Shown here in pieces: positions 15,794 to 23,607 of a stretch of DNA of 64,000 bases. The translations under genes were made by a program, and so were the position numbers. This stretch comes from Kitasatospora purpeofusca (GTDB lineage: Bacteria; Actinomycetota; Actinomycetes; Streptomycetales; Streptomycetaceae), in the NCBI RefSeq assembly GCF_000718025.1, contig NZ_JODS01000009.1, positions 62,001-126,000 on the forward strand, read 5' to 3'. The stretch's first letter is position 1. Every line of letters starts with the position of its first letter. The notes under the pieces were generated by a model. That model did no database searches and was not told where the DNA came from. It saw only the letters and a program-made list of their open reading frames with translations.

Positions 15794-17431
15794 TCAGGCG
15801 ACGGGCGGGAACGCCTCGGCGTCGGGCTTCAGGAGCTGGCCGGGGGCCGGGGCCTTCTGGTTCACCAGGTAGTCGGTGACCAGCTTGTTCAGCTCCTTGC
15901 TGCGACCGACGGCGCAGTGCTCGACCACGTCGACCGAGACCAGCACGGCGTTGCCCAGCTGGCGCTGCATGCGCTGCGCGAAGCCGTAGTTGGTGGCCGG
16001 GTCGTAGAGGTTGCCGATGACCATCACCGGGGTGGCGGTCTTCCGGTTCCACGGGCCGGTGAAGGTCTCGGCGTCGCGGGCCGGGGCGGGCCAGGAGGCG
16101 CAGGTCGGGCCGTCGAAGGCCTGGTAGCGGCCGAAGGTCGGCGACTCCTTCTCCCACGGCTTGGCCAGGTTGGCCAGGGTCCACGGGTTCGACGGGTACG
16201 GCTTGTCCTGGCAGTTGACGCCGTAGTAGGAGTCGTCGGCGGAGTACGGGGTCTCCGGCAGCGCCTCGCGCAGGGCGTTGGGCACGGTCTTGGCGAGCAC
16301 CTTGGCGTCCTCGACCGCGGCCGGGTCGACGGCCGGGGCGGCGGTCGCGGCGGCGGCCAGGCTCTGCGCGGCGGCGGCCGGGGCGTTGATCACCTGGTGC
16401 AGCGCCTGCAGCGACTTGGCGAGCGGCGCCTGCCGGCTCTGGGCGTAGAGGGCGTTGGCGACCTGGCTGGTGAAGCTGGACAGGGTGACCTGGGTGCCGT
16501 CCGGCAGGGTGACCGGGTTGGTGCGCAGGTGGTCGCGGACGGCGTCGAACTTGGCCCGCGTGTCGCCCTCGCCGAAGGCGCAGCGCGGGGCGCCCGCGGT
16601 CTGGCAGCGCTTCAGGAACTCGGTCAGGGCGACCTCGAAGCCGGTGGCGCGCTGGCGGTCGTACTCGACGCCGTTGTGCATCCGCAGATTGGGGTCGACG
16701 TTGCCGTCGACGATCACGGCGCGCACCTTGTCCGGGTACATGCCCGCGTAGGTGGCGCCGATCAGGGTGCCGTAGGAGAAGCCGGCGAAGTTCAGCTTGC
16801 TGTCGCCGACGGCGCGCCGCATCCGGTCGAGGTCACGGACCACGTTGATGGTCGACATGTGCTCGATGAGCGGGCCCGCGTTGCGCGAGCAGGCGTCGCT
16901 GTAGTCCTCGGTGGCGTCGATGGTCTGGGCTATCTCGGCCCTGGTCACCGGGACGCCGATCATGCGGTCGTTGACGCCCGCGGCTTCCTCGTCGGTGGTG
17001 AAGCACTTCAGCGGGTTGCTGCGGGCCACGCCGCGCGGGTCGAAGCCGACCAGGTCGAAGCGGTCCTGGACGTCCTTGCCGAAGCGGGTGGTGGTCGCCC
17101 ACAGGTAACCGCTGCCGCCGGGGCCGCCGGGGTTGAGGAACAGCGAGCCGATCCGCTTCGCGGGGTCGCCGGCGCGACGGCGCATCATCGCGATGCCGAC
17201 GGTGTCGCCCTTGGGGTGGTCGTAGTCGAGCGGCACCTGGTAGACGGCGCAGTCGTAGATCTTGGGGTCCGGCTGGCTCGGGTCGGGGTTGCACGGCTTC
17301 CAGTCGACCGGTGCCACCTTGGCCTCGGCGGCTGCGCCGGGGGCCGGTGCTGCGACGGCCGCCGCGGCCGAGCCTGCGACGAGGGCGAGGGCACTGGTGA
17401 CCGCCAGTACCGTGCCGGTGAATCGGGACAC
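15794..17431 (-). CDS. Secreted tripeptidyl aminopeptidase-like alpha/beta hydrolase (SlpD/TAP family)
   Basis: 545 residues with a Sec signal peptide (about 1-28, ending AVAAPAP). The alpha/beta-hydrolase core carries LFLNPGGPGGSG (oxyanion region), GFDPRGVARSNPL, and the nucleophile elbow GFSYGT near residue 224. A helical lid is followed by the C-terminal TAP-like domain with the catalytic Asp in GNLYDPATNYG and His in EHCAVG. Streptomyces homologues SlpD/SlpE and TAP are extracellular proteases removing N-terminal tripeptides. Several Cys suggest disulfides. ATG 17431 has GGAGG upstream. Confidence 0.9.
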   Translation of the reverse strand: MSRFTGTVLAVTSALALVAGSAAAAVAAPAPGAAAEAKVAPVDWKPCNPDPSQPDPKIYDCAVYQVPLDYDHPKGDTVGIAMMRRRAGDPAKRIGSLFLNPGGPGGSGYLWATTTRFGKDVQDRFDLVGFDPRGVARSNPLKCFTTDEEAAGVNDRMIGVPVTRAEIAQTIDATEDYSDACSRNAGPLIEHMSTINVVRDLDRMRRAVGDSKLNFAGFSYGTLIGATYAGMYPDKVRAVIVDGNVDPNLRMHNGVEYDRQRATGFEVALTEFLKRCQTAGAPRCAFGEGDTRAKFDAVRDHLRTNPVTLPDGTQVTLSSFTSQVANALYAQSRQAPLAKSLQALHQVINAPAAAAQSLAAAATAAPAVDPAAVEDAKVLAKTVPNALREALPETPYSADDSYYGVNCQDKPYPSNPWTLANLAKPWEKESPTFGRYQAFDGPTCASWPAPARDAETFTGPWNRKTATPVMVIGNLYDPATNYGFAQRMQRQLGNAVLVSVDVVEHCAVGRSKELNKLVTDYLVNQKAPAPGQLLKPDAEAFPPVA

Positions 17432-17770
17432 GAAACCTCCTCCGGTTCTGCGAACGCCGGACAGCCTGTCAGCCCTCGATCAACAGCGGAAGACGTGCGT
17501 GACCGCAGATTCTTGCGAGGAGTGCCCGATTGGCCGTCAATATCCTTTATCGGAGCCAGATTGACGGGAAACAGTGCGGCCGATGGCCGAAGATCATCAT
17601 TAACCGTATGGTCTGGCAACCCGGGGGCGCGCCGCGAGCGGCGGACGCCGGGTCGTGCGCCTGCGCTCCGTTGACCGTGTACAGCCCCGACTCGATACTC
17701 GGCGTTGCGAAACCCGACCGAGCCGTTCCCGAGGATTCGCCGGCCACCACCGGCGGAGAGGTGGACAGTC
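17432..17770. promoter_or_regulatory. Divergent intergenic region with a sigma-70-type promoter
   Basis: 339 bp, noticeably more A/T-rich than its surroundings, between the peptidase and the Cys-rich protein genes. On the plus strand TTGACC (17671-17676), a 17-bp spacer and GATACT (17694-17699) form a good housekeeping promoter giving a leader of about 65 nt. No ORF in this gap has coding character. Confidence 0.6.
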
Positions 17771-18421
17771 ATGGGCTTCCCGACCACGCACGACGACGAT
17801 CCCGCACCCGGCCCCCGGCCGGGCCGCCGCGCGGTACTGACCCGGGCACTGGGCCTCACGGCGGTGGCCGGCCTGGGCGCCGTGGCCTCGATCGGGGCGA
17901 CGGCCGGACCGGCGGCGGCCAAGGACACCAAGGAGACCGAGAAGGCCAAGGAGGCCAAGGAGACCGACAAGGCCGAGGACGCCAGGATCCTCGCCAGTCA
18001 GACCGACTGGCGGTTCTGCACCAAGTGCTTCGGCCTGTTCTTCCGCGGCTACCCCACCGACGGCGCCTGCCCGGCGGGCGCGGGCCACGACTCGGCCGGC
18101 TACAACTTCAACATCCCGCACGACATCCCCGAGACGCCGACCGCCCAGCACAACTGGCGCTTCTGCACCAAGTGCTACGGCATGTTCTTCTGGGGCTACC
18201 CCGACAACGGCCGCTGTCCCGCCGGCAACGCCCACGCGGCGGCCGGCTACGACTTCGTCCTCCCGCACGACATCCCGGAGCCGCCCGGCTCGCAGCGCAA
18301 CTGGCGCTTCTGTCCCAAGTGCTACGGCCTCTACTTCTACGGCTACCCCACCAACGGCGTCTGCCCGGCCGGGAACGCCCACTCGGTGGCCGGGTACGAC
18401 TTCGTCCTCCCGCACCTGTAA
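17771..18421 (+). CDS. Tat-exported protein with three CxxC...C...H repeats
   Basis: 216 residues. The N-terminus has a twin-arginine signal (GRRAVLTRALGLTAVAGLG, about 17-35), then a highly charged Lys/Glu stretch (KDTKETEKAKEAKETDKAED), then three near-identical units of about 45 residues. Each unit reads W-R-F-C-x-K-C-x-G-x-x-F-x-G-Y-P, then C-P-A-G-x-x-H and A-G-Y-x-F-x-L-P-H. Cys/Cys/Cys/His per unit suggests a metal-binding or disulfide knuckle. I recognise the repeat style from secreted actinobacterial proteins but no function. Tat export fits a protein that folds with a cofactor before secretion. ATG 17771 has GGAGAGG nine bases upstream. Confidence 0.75.
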   Translation: MGFPTTHDDDPAPGPRPGRRAVLTRALGLTAVAGLGAVASIGATAGPAAAKDTKETEKAKEAKETDKAEDARILASQTDWRFCTKCFGLFFRGYPTDGACPAGAGHDSAGYNFNIPHDIPETPTAQHNWRFCTKCYGMFFWGYPDNGRCPAGNAHAAAGYDFVLPHDIPEPPGSQRNWRFCPKCYGLYFYGYPTNGVCPAGNAHSVAGYDFVLPHL

Positions 18422-18434
18422 CCGGCTCCGCAAC

Positions 18435-18481
18435 CCGGGTGCGGGCGCGCCCGCACCCGGCCCACCGGCCTCAGCCGGTGG
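18435..18481. terminator. Paired terminator hairpins between convergent genes
   Basis: A perfect 26-bp palindrome (18435-18460) is followed by a second hairpin (CCACCGGC 18462-18469, GCCGGTGG 18474-18481) that encloses the stop codon of the MFS gene. Confidence 0.7.
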
Positions 18482-19799
18482 GAGCGAGCGGCGCGGTGGC
18501 GGGAGCGGGGGCGGGGGCGAGCCAGGAGGAACGGTCGCGTTCGGCATGGCGGACGGCGGGGCCCATGGCGCAGCCGGCGGCGAGGAAGAGGACGCCGAGG
18601 ACCAGCCAGCCCGGGCCGCCGCCGTCGAGGAGGAGGGTGGTCAGCAGCAGCGGTCCGGCGGTACGGGCCACCGCGACCCCGGTGCCGAAGAAGCCCTGGT
18701 ACTGGCCGAGCCGGTCGGCCGGGGCGAGGTCGAAGGCGATCTGCCAGGATCCGGCGGACTGCTTCATCTCGCCGAGCACCTGGAGCACCGCGCCGCCGAC
18801 CAGCAGGGCCGCCATCGCCCAGACCGGGACGGGCGCAGCCGAGAGCGCGAAGACCGCGCAGGAGGCGAGCAGGACCGCGCCGGCCTGGCGGACGGCCCTG
18901 GCCGCCGACGGGAGGCCGGTGACGGCGCGGGCGGTGCGGACCTGGAAGAGGGTCACGCCGACGGTGTTGAGGACGAAGAGCGCCGAGCCGAGCCAGCCGA
19001 GCTGCGGGGCGCGGTCGGCGATCCAGAGCGGGATCACCAGGCTGAGCAGGGGCATTCGCAGCAGCAGCACGGTGTTGACCAGCGTCACGAGCGCGTAGCG
19101 GCGGTCCGCCAGCACCGCGAAGCCGCCGTCCCGGCCCCGGCCCCGCCCCCGACCCGGGGCGCCGTTCGCCGGTCGGGCCTCGACCGCCGGGACGGCCGGG
19201 AGCACCGCCGGCAGCCGCAGCAGGATGAGGCCCGTGGCCAGGAAGCCCAGCGCGGTCAGCGTGAACGCGGCGAGGAAGGCCGCCCTGGTCCCGACCGTGA
19301 GCGCGACGCCGCCGAGCGCGGCGCCCACCGCGAGCCCGGCGTTGAGGGTGGCCTGCAGCCGGGCGAGCGCCGCAGTCCGCTCGCCCTCGGGGACGAGTCC
19401 GCCGACCAGTGCCTGCCGGGCCGCGCTCAGTCCGGACTGGGCGGTGGCGTAGAGGCAGGCGGCGACCAGGAACGGCAGGAAGTCGTCGACCACGAGGAAC
19501 GAGGCGACCACCACCGACGTGACGAGCGCGAGCGCCGCGGCGGTGCCCCGGGGTCCGCGCCGGTCGGCGAGGTGGCCGAGCGGTACACCGGCGACCGAGC
19601 CGATCGCCCAGGCCACCGCGAGGCCGAGGCCGAGCCGGGTGGGCGAGAGTCCGACGATCCGGGTGAAGTACAGCGCGGAGCTGGTGTAGTAGGCGCCGTC
19701 TCCGATCGCGCTCACCAACTGTGCTGTCGCGAGAGTTCGTTGGGATCCGGACAGCGGGGTGCGGCGGGACGGCACGATGCTCCTGGGGTGGTGGGCCAT
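18471..19799 (-). CDS. MFS transporter
   Basis: 442 residues with about twelve transmembrane helices; GHLADRRGPRGTAAA after TM2 is the A-motif (GxLaDRxGrr). A Gly/Arg-rich cytoplasmic loop divides the halves (about 205-225). Homologues are generally annotated as drug-efflux-like permeases; the substrate is unknown. ATG 19799 has only a weak upstream GAAG. It is divergent from the molybdenum hydroxylase genes across 480 bp and has no linked regulator. Confidence 0.85.
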   Translation of the reverse strand: MAHHPRSIVPSRRTPLSGSQRTLATAQLVSAIGDGAYYTSSALYFTRIVGLSPTRLGLGLAVAWAIGSVAGVPLGHLADRRGPRGTAAALALVTSVVVASFLVVDDFLPFLVAACLYATAQSGLSAARQALVGGLVPEGERTAALARLQATLNAGLAVGAALGGVALTVGTRAAFLAAFTLTALGFLATGLILLRLPAVLPAVPAVEARPANGAPGRGRGRGRDGGFAVLADRRYALVTLVNTVLLLRMPLLSLVIPLWIADRAPQLGWLGSALFVLNTVGVTLFQVRTARAVTGLPSAARAVRQAGAVLLASCAVFALSAAPVPVWAMAALLVGGAVLQVLGEMKQSAGSWQIAFDLAPADRLGQYQGFFGTGVAVARTAGPLLLTTLLLDGGGPGWLVLGVLFLAAGCAMGPAVRHAERDRSSWLAPAPAPATAPLAPTG

Positions 19800-20281
19800 C
19801 AGTGGTTCTTCGGTGTGGACACCAGTCTGCGCCGATGGCGGACCACGCGGAAGGTCCAGTGGATCATCATGATCCTGGGCCACTTCGGCAAGTCGTCTTC
19901 CGGACGCCCGCGCTCCGGGCCGCCTCCGCTCCGGCGCTGACGGCGCCCCACCCGCCCCTGCCGGCTCGCACGCGCCCCCTGAGTGCGCATCACTCGTACG
20001 GCGGTACCGCGCGCCCTGCCCGGTGTGCCACGTGCCCTCCGTGTCCACCCCGTCCGAGATCCGTACAGTTGTCCGACCATGCCCCAAGTGCCCGTGTTGA
20101 CCGGCCAGTAGGCCCCTCCTATGCTCATCCGCGTTCTCGTTCGCGAACGTGGACACGACCAAATGTGCCCGCCGTCGCGAGCACTGACCGGCACCGCCCG
20201 GCACCGGGGCGGGACCCTCACGGCCCGCACGTCCGGAGCCGTCACCCGGCGAGAGGGGCTCCTCCCATCAGCATCTCCATC
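19800..20281. promoter_or_regulatory. Divergent region with strong promoter and palindrome
   Basis: 482 bp without a convincing gene. TTGACC (20097-20102), a 17-bp spacer and TATGCT (20120-20125) form a near-consensus plus-strand promoter. A perfect 12-bp palindrome, CGTTCGCGAACG (20139-20150), lies a few bases after the expected start site where a repressor could bind. The predicted leader to GTG 20282 is about 150 nt. Confidence 0.6.
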
Positions 20282-22588
20282 GTGCCCCCGACCGGCCCGG
20301 GCCCCACCGCCGAGCAGCCGGACGCCGCCGAACCACGTCCCACCGCCGAGCAACTGCCCGCCGAGGCCGACACCGGCCGCCGACGCTTCCTCACCTACCT
20401 GCTCGCCGCGCCGACCCTGACCATCGCCGCCCGGGCCGGACTCGACACCGTCGCGCCCGCCACCGCCCGGGCCGCCGAGGCCGCGCCCGCGGCGCCCGCA
20501 GCCGCCGCGCCGCCCGCCGCCCCCTCCCAACTGCTCGGCCTGCCCGGCATCCCGGACATCGTCGACCTCGGCCAGGCCCTGCAGGTCGCCGGTCTGCCCA
20601 CCGCGCACCTGCTCGTCCTGGAGATCACCACCGCCGGCCGCGCCGTCCTCCACCTGCCCCGCCTGGAGGTCGGCCAGGGGCTGACCACCACCGTCGCCAT
20701 GATGGTCGCCGAGGAACTCGACGCCCGGCTGAGCGATGTCGACGTCCCGCTCTCCGACAGCCGCCCCGATCTGCTGTTCAACCAGCTCACCGGCGCCTCC
20801 AACTCGGTCCGCACGCTCTACGACCCGGTGCGCGGCGCGGCCGCCGCCGCCCGGGCCCGGCTGGTCACCGCCGCCGCGCGCCGCTGGTCGCTGCCCGCCG
20901 AGACCCTGCGCACCGCCGACTCCGCCGTGACCGCCCCCGACGGCCGCCGGGCCGGCTACGGCGAACTCGCCGCCGAGGCCGCCACCGTCGTGGTGCCCGC
21001 CGTCCCCGCCACCCCCAAGCCGCCCGAGCAGCGCCGGGTGATCGGCCGCCCCACCGGCCGGATCGACGCCCGCGACATTGTCACCGGCCGCGCCAAGTAC
21101 GCCGGCGACCTCGCCGTGCCCGGCGCGGTGCCGACCGTCGTCGCCCGGCCCACCACCATCAACGGCACCCTGGCCTCGCTCGACGCCTCCGCCGCCCGCG
21201 CCATGCCGGGCGTGCTCGCGGTGGTCACCGTGCCCACCGGGGTCGCCGTGCTCGCCGAGACCTTCGACCAGGCCCTCAAGGCCCGCGACGCGCTGCGCAC
21301 CACCTGGAACCCGGGCCCGGTCGCCGCGCTCTCCGATCCCGACATCCGGGGGAAGCTGCGGGCCGCGCACGCGCCGTTCCTGATCCCGCCGCTGCTCACC
21401 CAGTACGTGGACGGCGAGTTCGACTTCGCCTTCGTCAACCACGCGCCGATGGAGGTGCTGACGGCGGTCGCCGACGTCCGCCCGAACCGCGCCGAGCTCT
21501 GGTTCGCCGCGCAGACCCCGATCGTCGCGCAGCAGACCCTCGCCGCCGAACTCGGCCTCCCGCAGGACGCGGTGACGGTGCACGTGGTGCGCGGCGGCGG
21601 GTCCTTCGGCCGCCGGCTGTTCTACGACGCCGCCCTGGAGGCCGCGCGGATCTCCCGCGCCGCGGGCCGGCCGGTCAAGCTGATGTGGACCCGCAACGAC
21701 GACATGCGGCACGGCCGGATGCGCCCCGCCAGCCACCACCGGGTCCGCGCCACCTACGGGCTCGGCCAGGTGCTCAGCTACGAGCACCGCGCGGCCACCG
21801 TGATGACCGACTTCGGCCACGGACTCGGCGAGGCGCTCACCGCCGCCGGCTTCCAGCTCTCGGTCGCCGGGCTGTCGCTCGCCCAGGCCTTCTTCCTGCT
21901 CAGCCAGAGCAACCCGTACAACGTGGGCATCCCGACCCAGCTGCTGGCCGAGGTGCCGCTGAAGATCCCGACCGGCAGCTGGCGCTCGGTCTACTCGGGC
22001 ACCGTCCGGGTCGCCGACGAGATCATGATGGACGAACTGGCCCGCCGCCTCGGCCAGGACCCGGTGGCCTTCCGCCGCGCCCGGCTGCGGGAGCCGGCCG
22101 GCCGGACCGTGCTCGACACGGTCGCCCGGGCGGGCTCCTGGGGCCGCGCCATGCCGGCCGGACAGGCCCAGGGCATCGGCTACCACGCCGAGAACGGCGG
22201 GCGCGCCGCCTACCTGGTCGAGATCGACGCGACCGACCCGAAGCAGCCCCGGGTCACCAAGGCCGTGATCGCCGCCGACGTCGGCACGGTGATCAACCCC
22301 ACCGGCCTGGAGGCCCAGCTGACCGGCGCGCTGATCGACGGGATCTCGGTGATCCTCCAGGCCGGCAACCACATCGACCGCGGCGCCGTGCGCGAGGGCA
22401 GCTTCGGCGACTTCCACTACGCGCGGCAGCGGCACACCCCGCCGGTGGTCGAGATCCACCTGCTGCCGCCGAGCGGACCGCCCGGCGGCGCGGGCGAACT
22501 GGGCGTCCCGGCGGCCTCCGCCGCCGTCGCCAACGCCTACGCCCGGGCCACCGGGACCAGCCCGCGTTCCTTCCCGATCAACTTCTGA
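20282..22588 (+). CDS. Molybdenum hydroxylase large subunit (xanthine dehydrogenase / IorB family), Tat-exported
   Basis: 768 residues. A twin-arginine signal RRRFLTYLLAAPTLTIAARAG (about 33-53) fits the periplasmic IorB-like branch, whose precursors are exported folded with their small subunit. Family segments include PTGRIDARDIVTGRAKYAGD, GGGSFGRRLFYDAA (molybdopterin contact), TWNPGP and, near the C-terminus, GAGELGVPAASAAVANA with the catalytic Glu. It hydroxylates an aldehyde or N-heterocycle of unknown identity. The start is uncertain: GTG 20282 lacks a close Shine-Dalgarno, while GAGAGGGG at 20249-20257 is well spaced only from an in-frame ATC at 20270. The [2Fe-2S] subunit follows 70 bp downstream; no FAD subunit is present, as usual for this branch. 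Confidence 0.88.
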   Translation: MPPTGPGPTAEQPDAAEPRPTAEQLPAEADTGRRRFLTYLLAAPTLTIAARAGLDTVAPATARAAEAAPAAPAAAAPPAAPSQLLGLPGIPDIVDLGQALQVAGLPTAHLLVLEITTAGRAVLHLPRLEVGQGLTTTVAMMVAEELDARLSDVDVPLSDSRPDLLFNQLTGASNSVRTLYDPVRGAAAAARARLVTAAARRWSLPAETLRTADSAVTAPDGRRAGYGELAAEAATVVVPAVPATPKPPEQRRVIGRPTGRIDARDIVTGRAKYAGDLAVPGAVPTVVARPTTINGTLASLDASAARAMPGVLAVVTVPTGVAVLAETFDQALKARDALRTTWNPGPVAALSDPDIRGKLRAAHAPFLIPPLLTQYVDGEFDFAFVNHAPMEVLTAVADVRPNRAELWFAAQTPIVAQQTLAAELGLPQDAVTVHVVRGGGSFGRRLFYDAALEAARISRAAGRPVKLMWTRNDDMRHGRMRPASHHRVRATYGLGQVLSYEHRAATVMTDFGHGLGEALTAAGFQLSVAGLSLAQAFFLLSQSNPYNVGIPTQLLAEVPLKIPTGSWRSVYSGTVRVADEIMMDELARRLGQDPVAFRRARLREPAGRTVLDTVARAGSWGRAMPAGQAQGIGYHAENGGRAAYLVEIDATDPKQPRVTKAVIAADVGTVINPTGLEAQLTGALIDGISVILQAGNHIDRGAVREGSFGDFHYARQRHTPPVVEIHLLPPSGPPGGAGELGVPAASAAVANAYARATGTSPRSFPINF

Positions 22589-22658
22589 CCCGCCACGCCC
22601 CCTGGTCGCCCGACCACCTCCGACCCGCTCCCACGAACCCCCGAGGAACGCGCCTCCG

Positions 22659-23126
22659 ATGCCCAGCCACACCTTCGTCCTCAACGGCCGACCGGTCACC
22701 GTCGAGGCACCGGACGACATGCCGCTGCTCTGGGTACTGCGCGACAAGCTCGGCGTCACCGGCCCCAAGTACGGCTGCGGTGTCGGCGTCTGCCGCGCCT
22801 GCACCAGCCACCTGGACGGCGAGGAGATCCAGCCCTGCACCGTGGCGGTCAAGGACTGCGCCGACCGCCGGGTCACCACCATCGAGGGCCTCGCCGACGG
22901 CGACACCCTGCACCCCGTCCAGGAGGCCTGGCTGGACTGCGACGTCGCCCAGTGCGGGTTCTGCCAGCCCGGCCAGATCATGACGGCCGTCGCGCTGCTG
23001 CGCCGCAATCCCGCGCCCACGGACGCCGACATCGACCAGATCCAGAACATCTGCCGCTGCGGCAGCTACCCCCGGATCCGCGAGGCCATCAAGCGCGCCG
23101 CCGCCATGACCGCGCCCGGAAGCTGA
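22659..23126 (+). CDS. [2Fe-2S] small subunit of molybdenum hydroxylase (IorA-like)
   Basis: 155 residues with both iron-sulfur domains of the family: the plant-type cluster in GCGVGVCRACTSHLDG with a fourth Cys in QPCTV, and the helical-bundle cluster in CGFCQPGQIM and CRCGSYPRIREAI. It transfers electrons from the molybdenum centre of the large subunit to an external acceptor. No signal peptide, consistent with piggy-back Tat export on the large subunit. ATG 22659 is preceded by GAGGAA. Confidence 0.93.
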   Translation: MPSHTFVLNGRPVTVEAPDDMPLLWVLRDKLGVTGPKYGCGVGVCRACTSHLDGEEIQPCTVAVKDCADRRVTTIEGLADGDTLHPVQEAWLDCDVAQCGFCQPGQIMTAVALLRRNPAPTDADIDQIQNICRCGSYPRIREAIKRAAAMTAPGS

Positions 23127-23127
23127 G

Positions 23128-23451
23128 TCAGGACTGGTCCCAGACGTCGACGGTCAGCAGCGCGTCCGCCGGACAGGCGGCGATCCGGTCCGGGTGCAGC
23201 TCGCGCGGCCGGAACTCCGCCCCGGGCCCGGCGTCGGGCACCGAACCGTCGGCCAGCAGCGGCAGCACCTCGCCCGCCCGGGCCGTGTACCGGTGCGGGT
23301 AGCCGTCGAACCGCAGCTGCTCCGCCCGCCCGGCCGCGGCCAGCCCGGCGATCCAGTCCAGCCCGCCGATCCCGGTCTCCCACTTGGCCAGCACGACGTC
23401 CTCGCCGTCCCCCGCCGCCGGTACCGTCACCACGAACCACCAGCCGAGCAT
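23128..23451 (-). CDS. Conserved hypothetical protein
   Basis: 107 residues, Trp- and acid-rich (MLGWWFVVTV, LAKWETGIGGLDWI, TVDVWDQS), with a DGYPHRYTARAGEVLPLL segment. No signal peptide or membrane helix is evident and I recognise no family. Its stop lies one base from the end of the molybdenum hydroxylase small subunit on the other strand, and it is divergent from the FAD oxidoreductase at 23608. Real-gene status rests on length, codon bias and tight fit between neighbours. Confidence 0.65.
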   Translation of the reverse strand: MLGWWFVVTVPAAGDGEDVVLAKWETGIGGLDWIAGLAAAGRAEQLRFDGYPHRYTARAGEVLPLLADGSVPDAGPGAEFRPRELHPDRIAACPADALLTVDVWDQS

Positions 23452-23607
23452 CCGTCACCCCTCCCCCGCGCCGCACCGTCGTGATCCCCCCGAGCGTACG
23501 CGCGGCCGCACGCTCGCGGTGCCCGATCGCCGCGCCCGCCCCGGCCATGATCGAATCGCCCGTCGGGACCGATCGGGACCGGTCGGTGGGCGGAGGGGGA
23601 GACGGAC

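Noticed and set aside
19799..23050. Long minus-strand frame opposite molybdenum hydroxylase genes
   Set aside because: Gly/Arg/His-rich, no domain; the plus-strand enzyme is fully supported.
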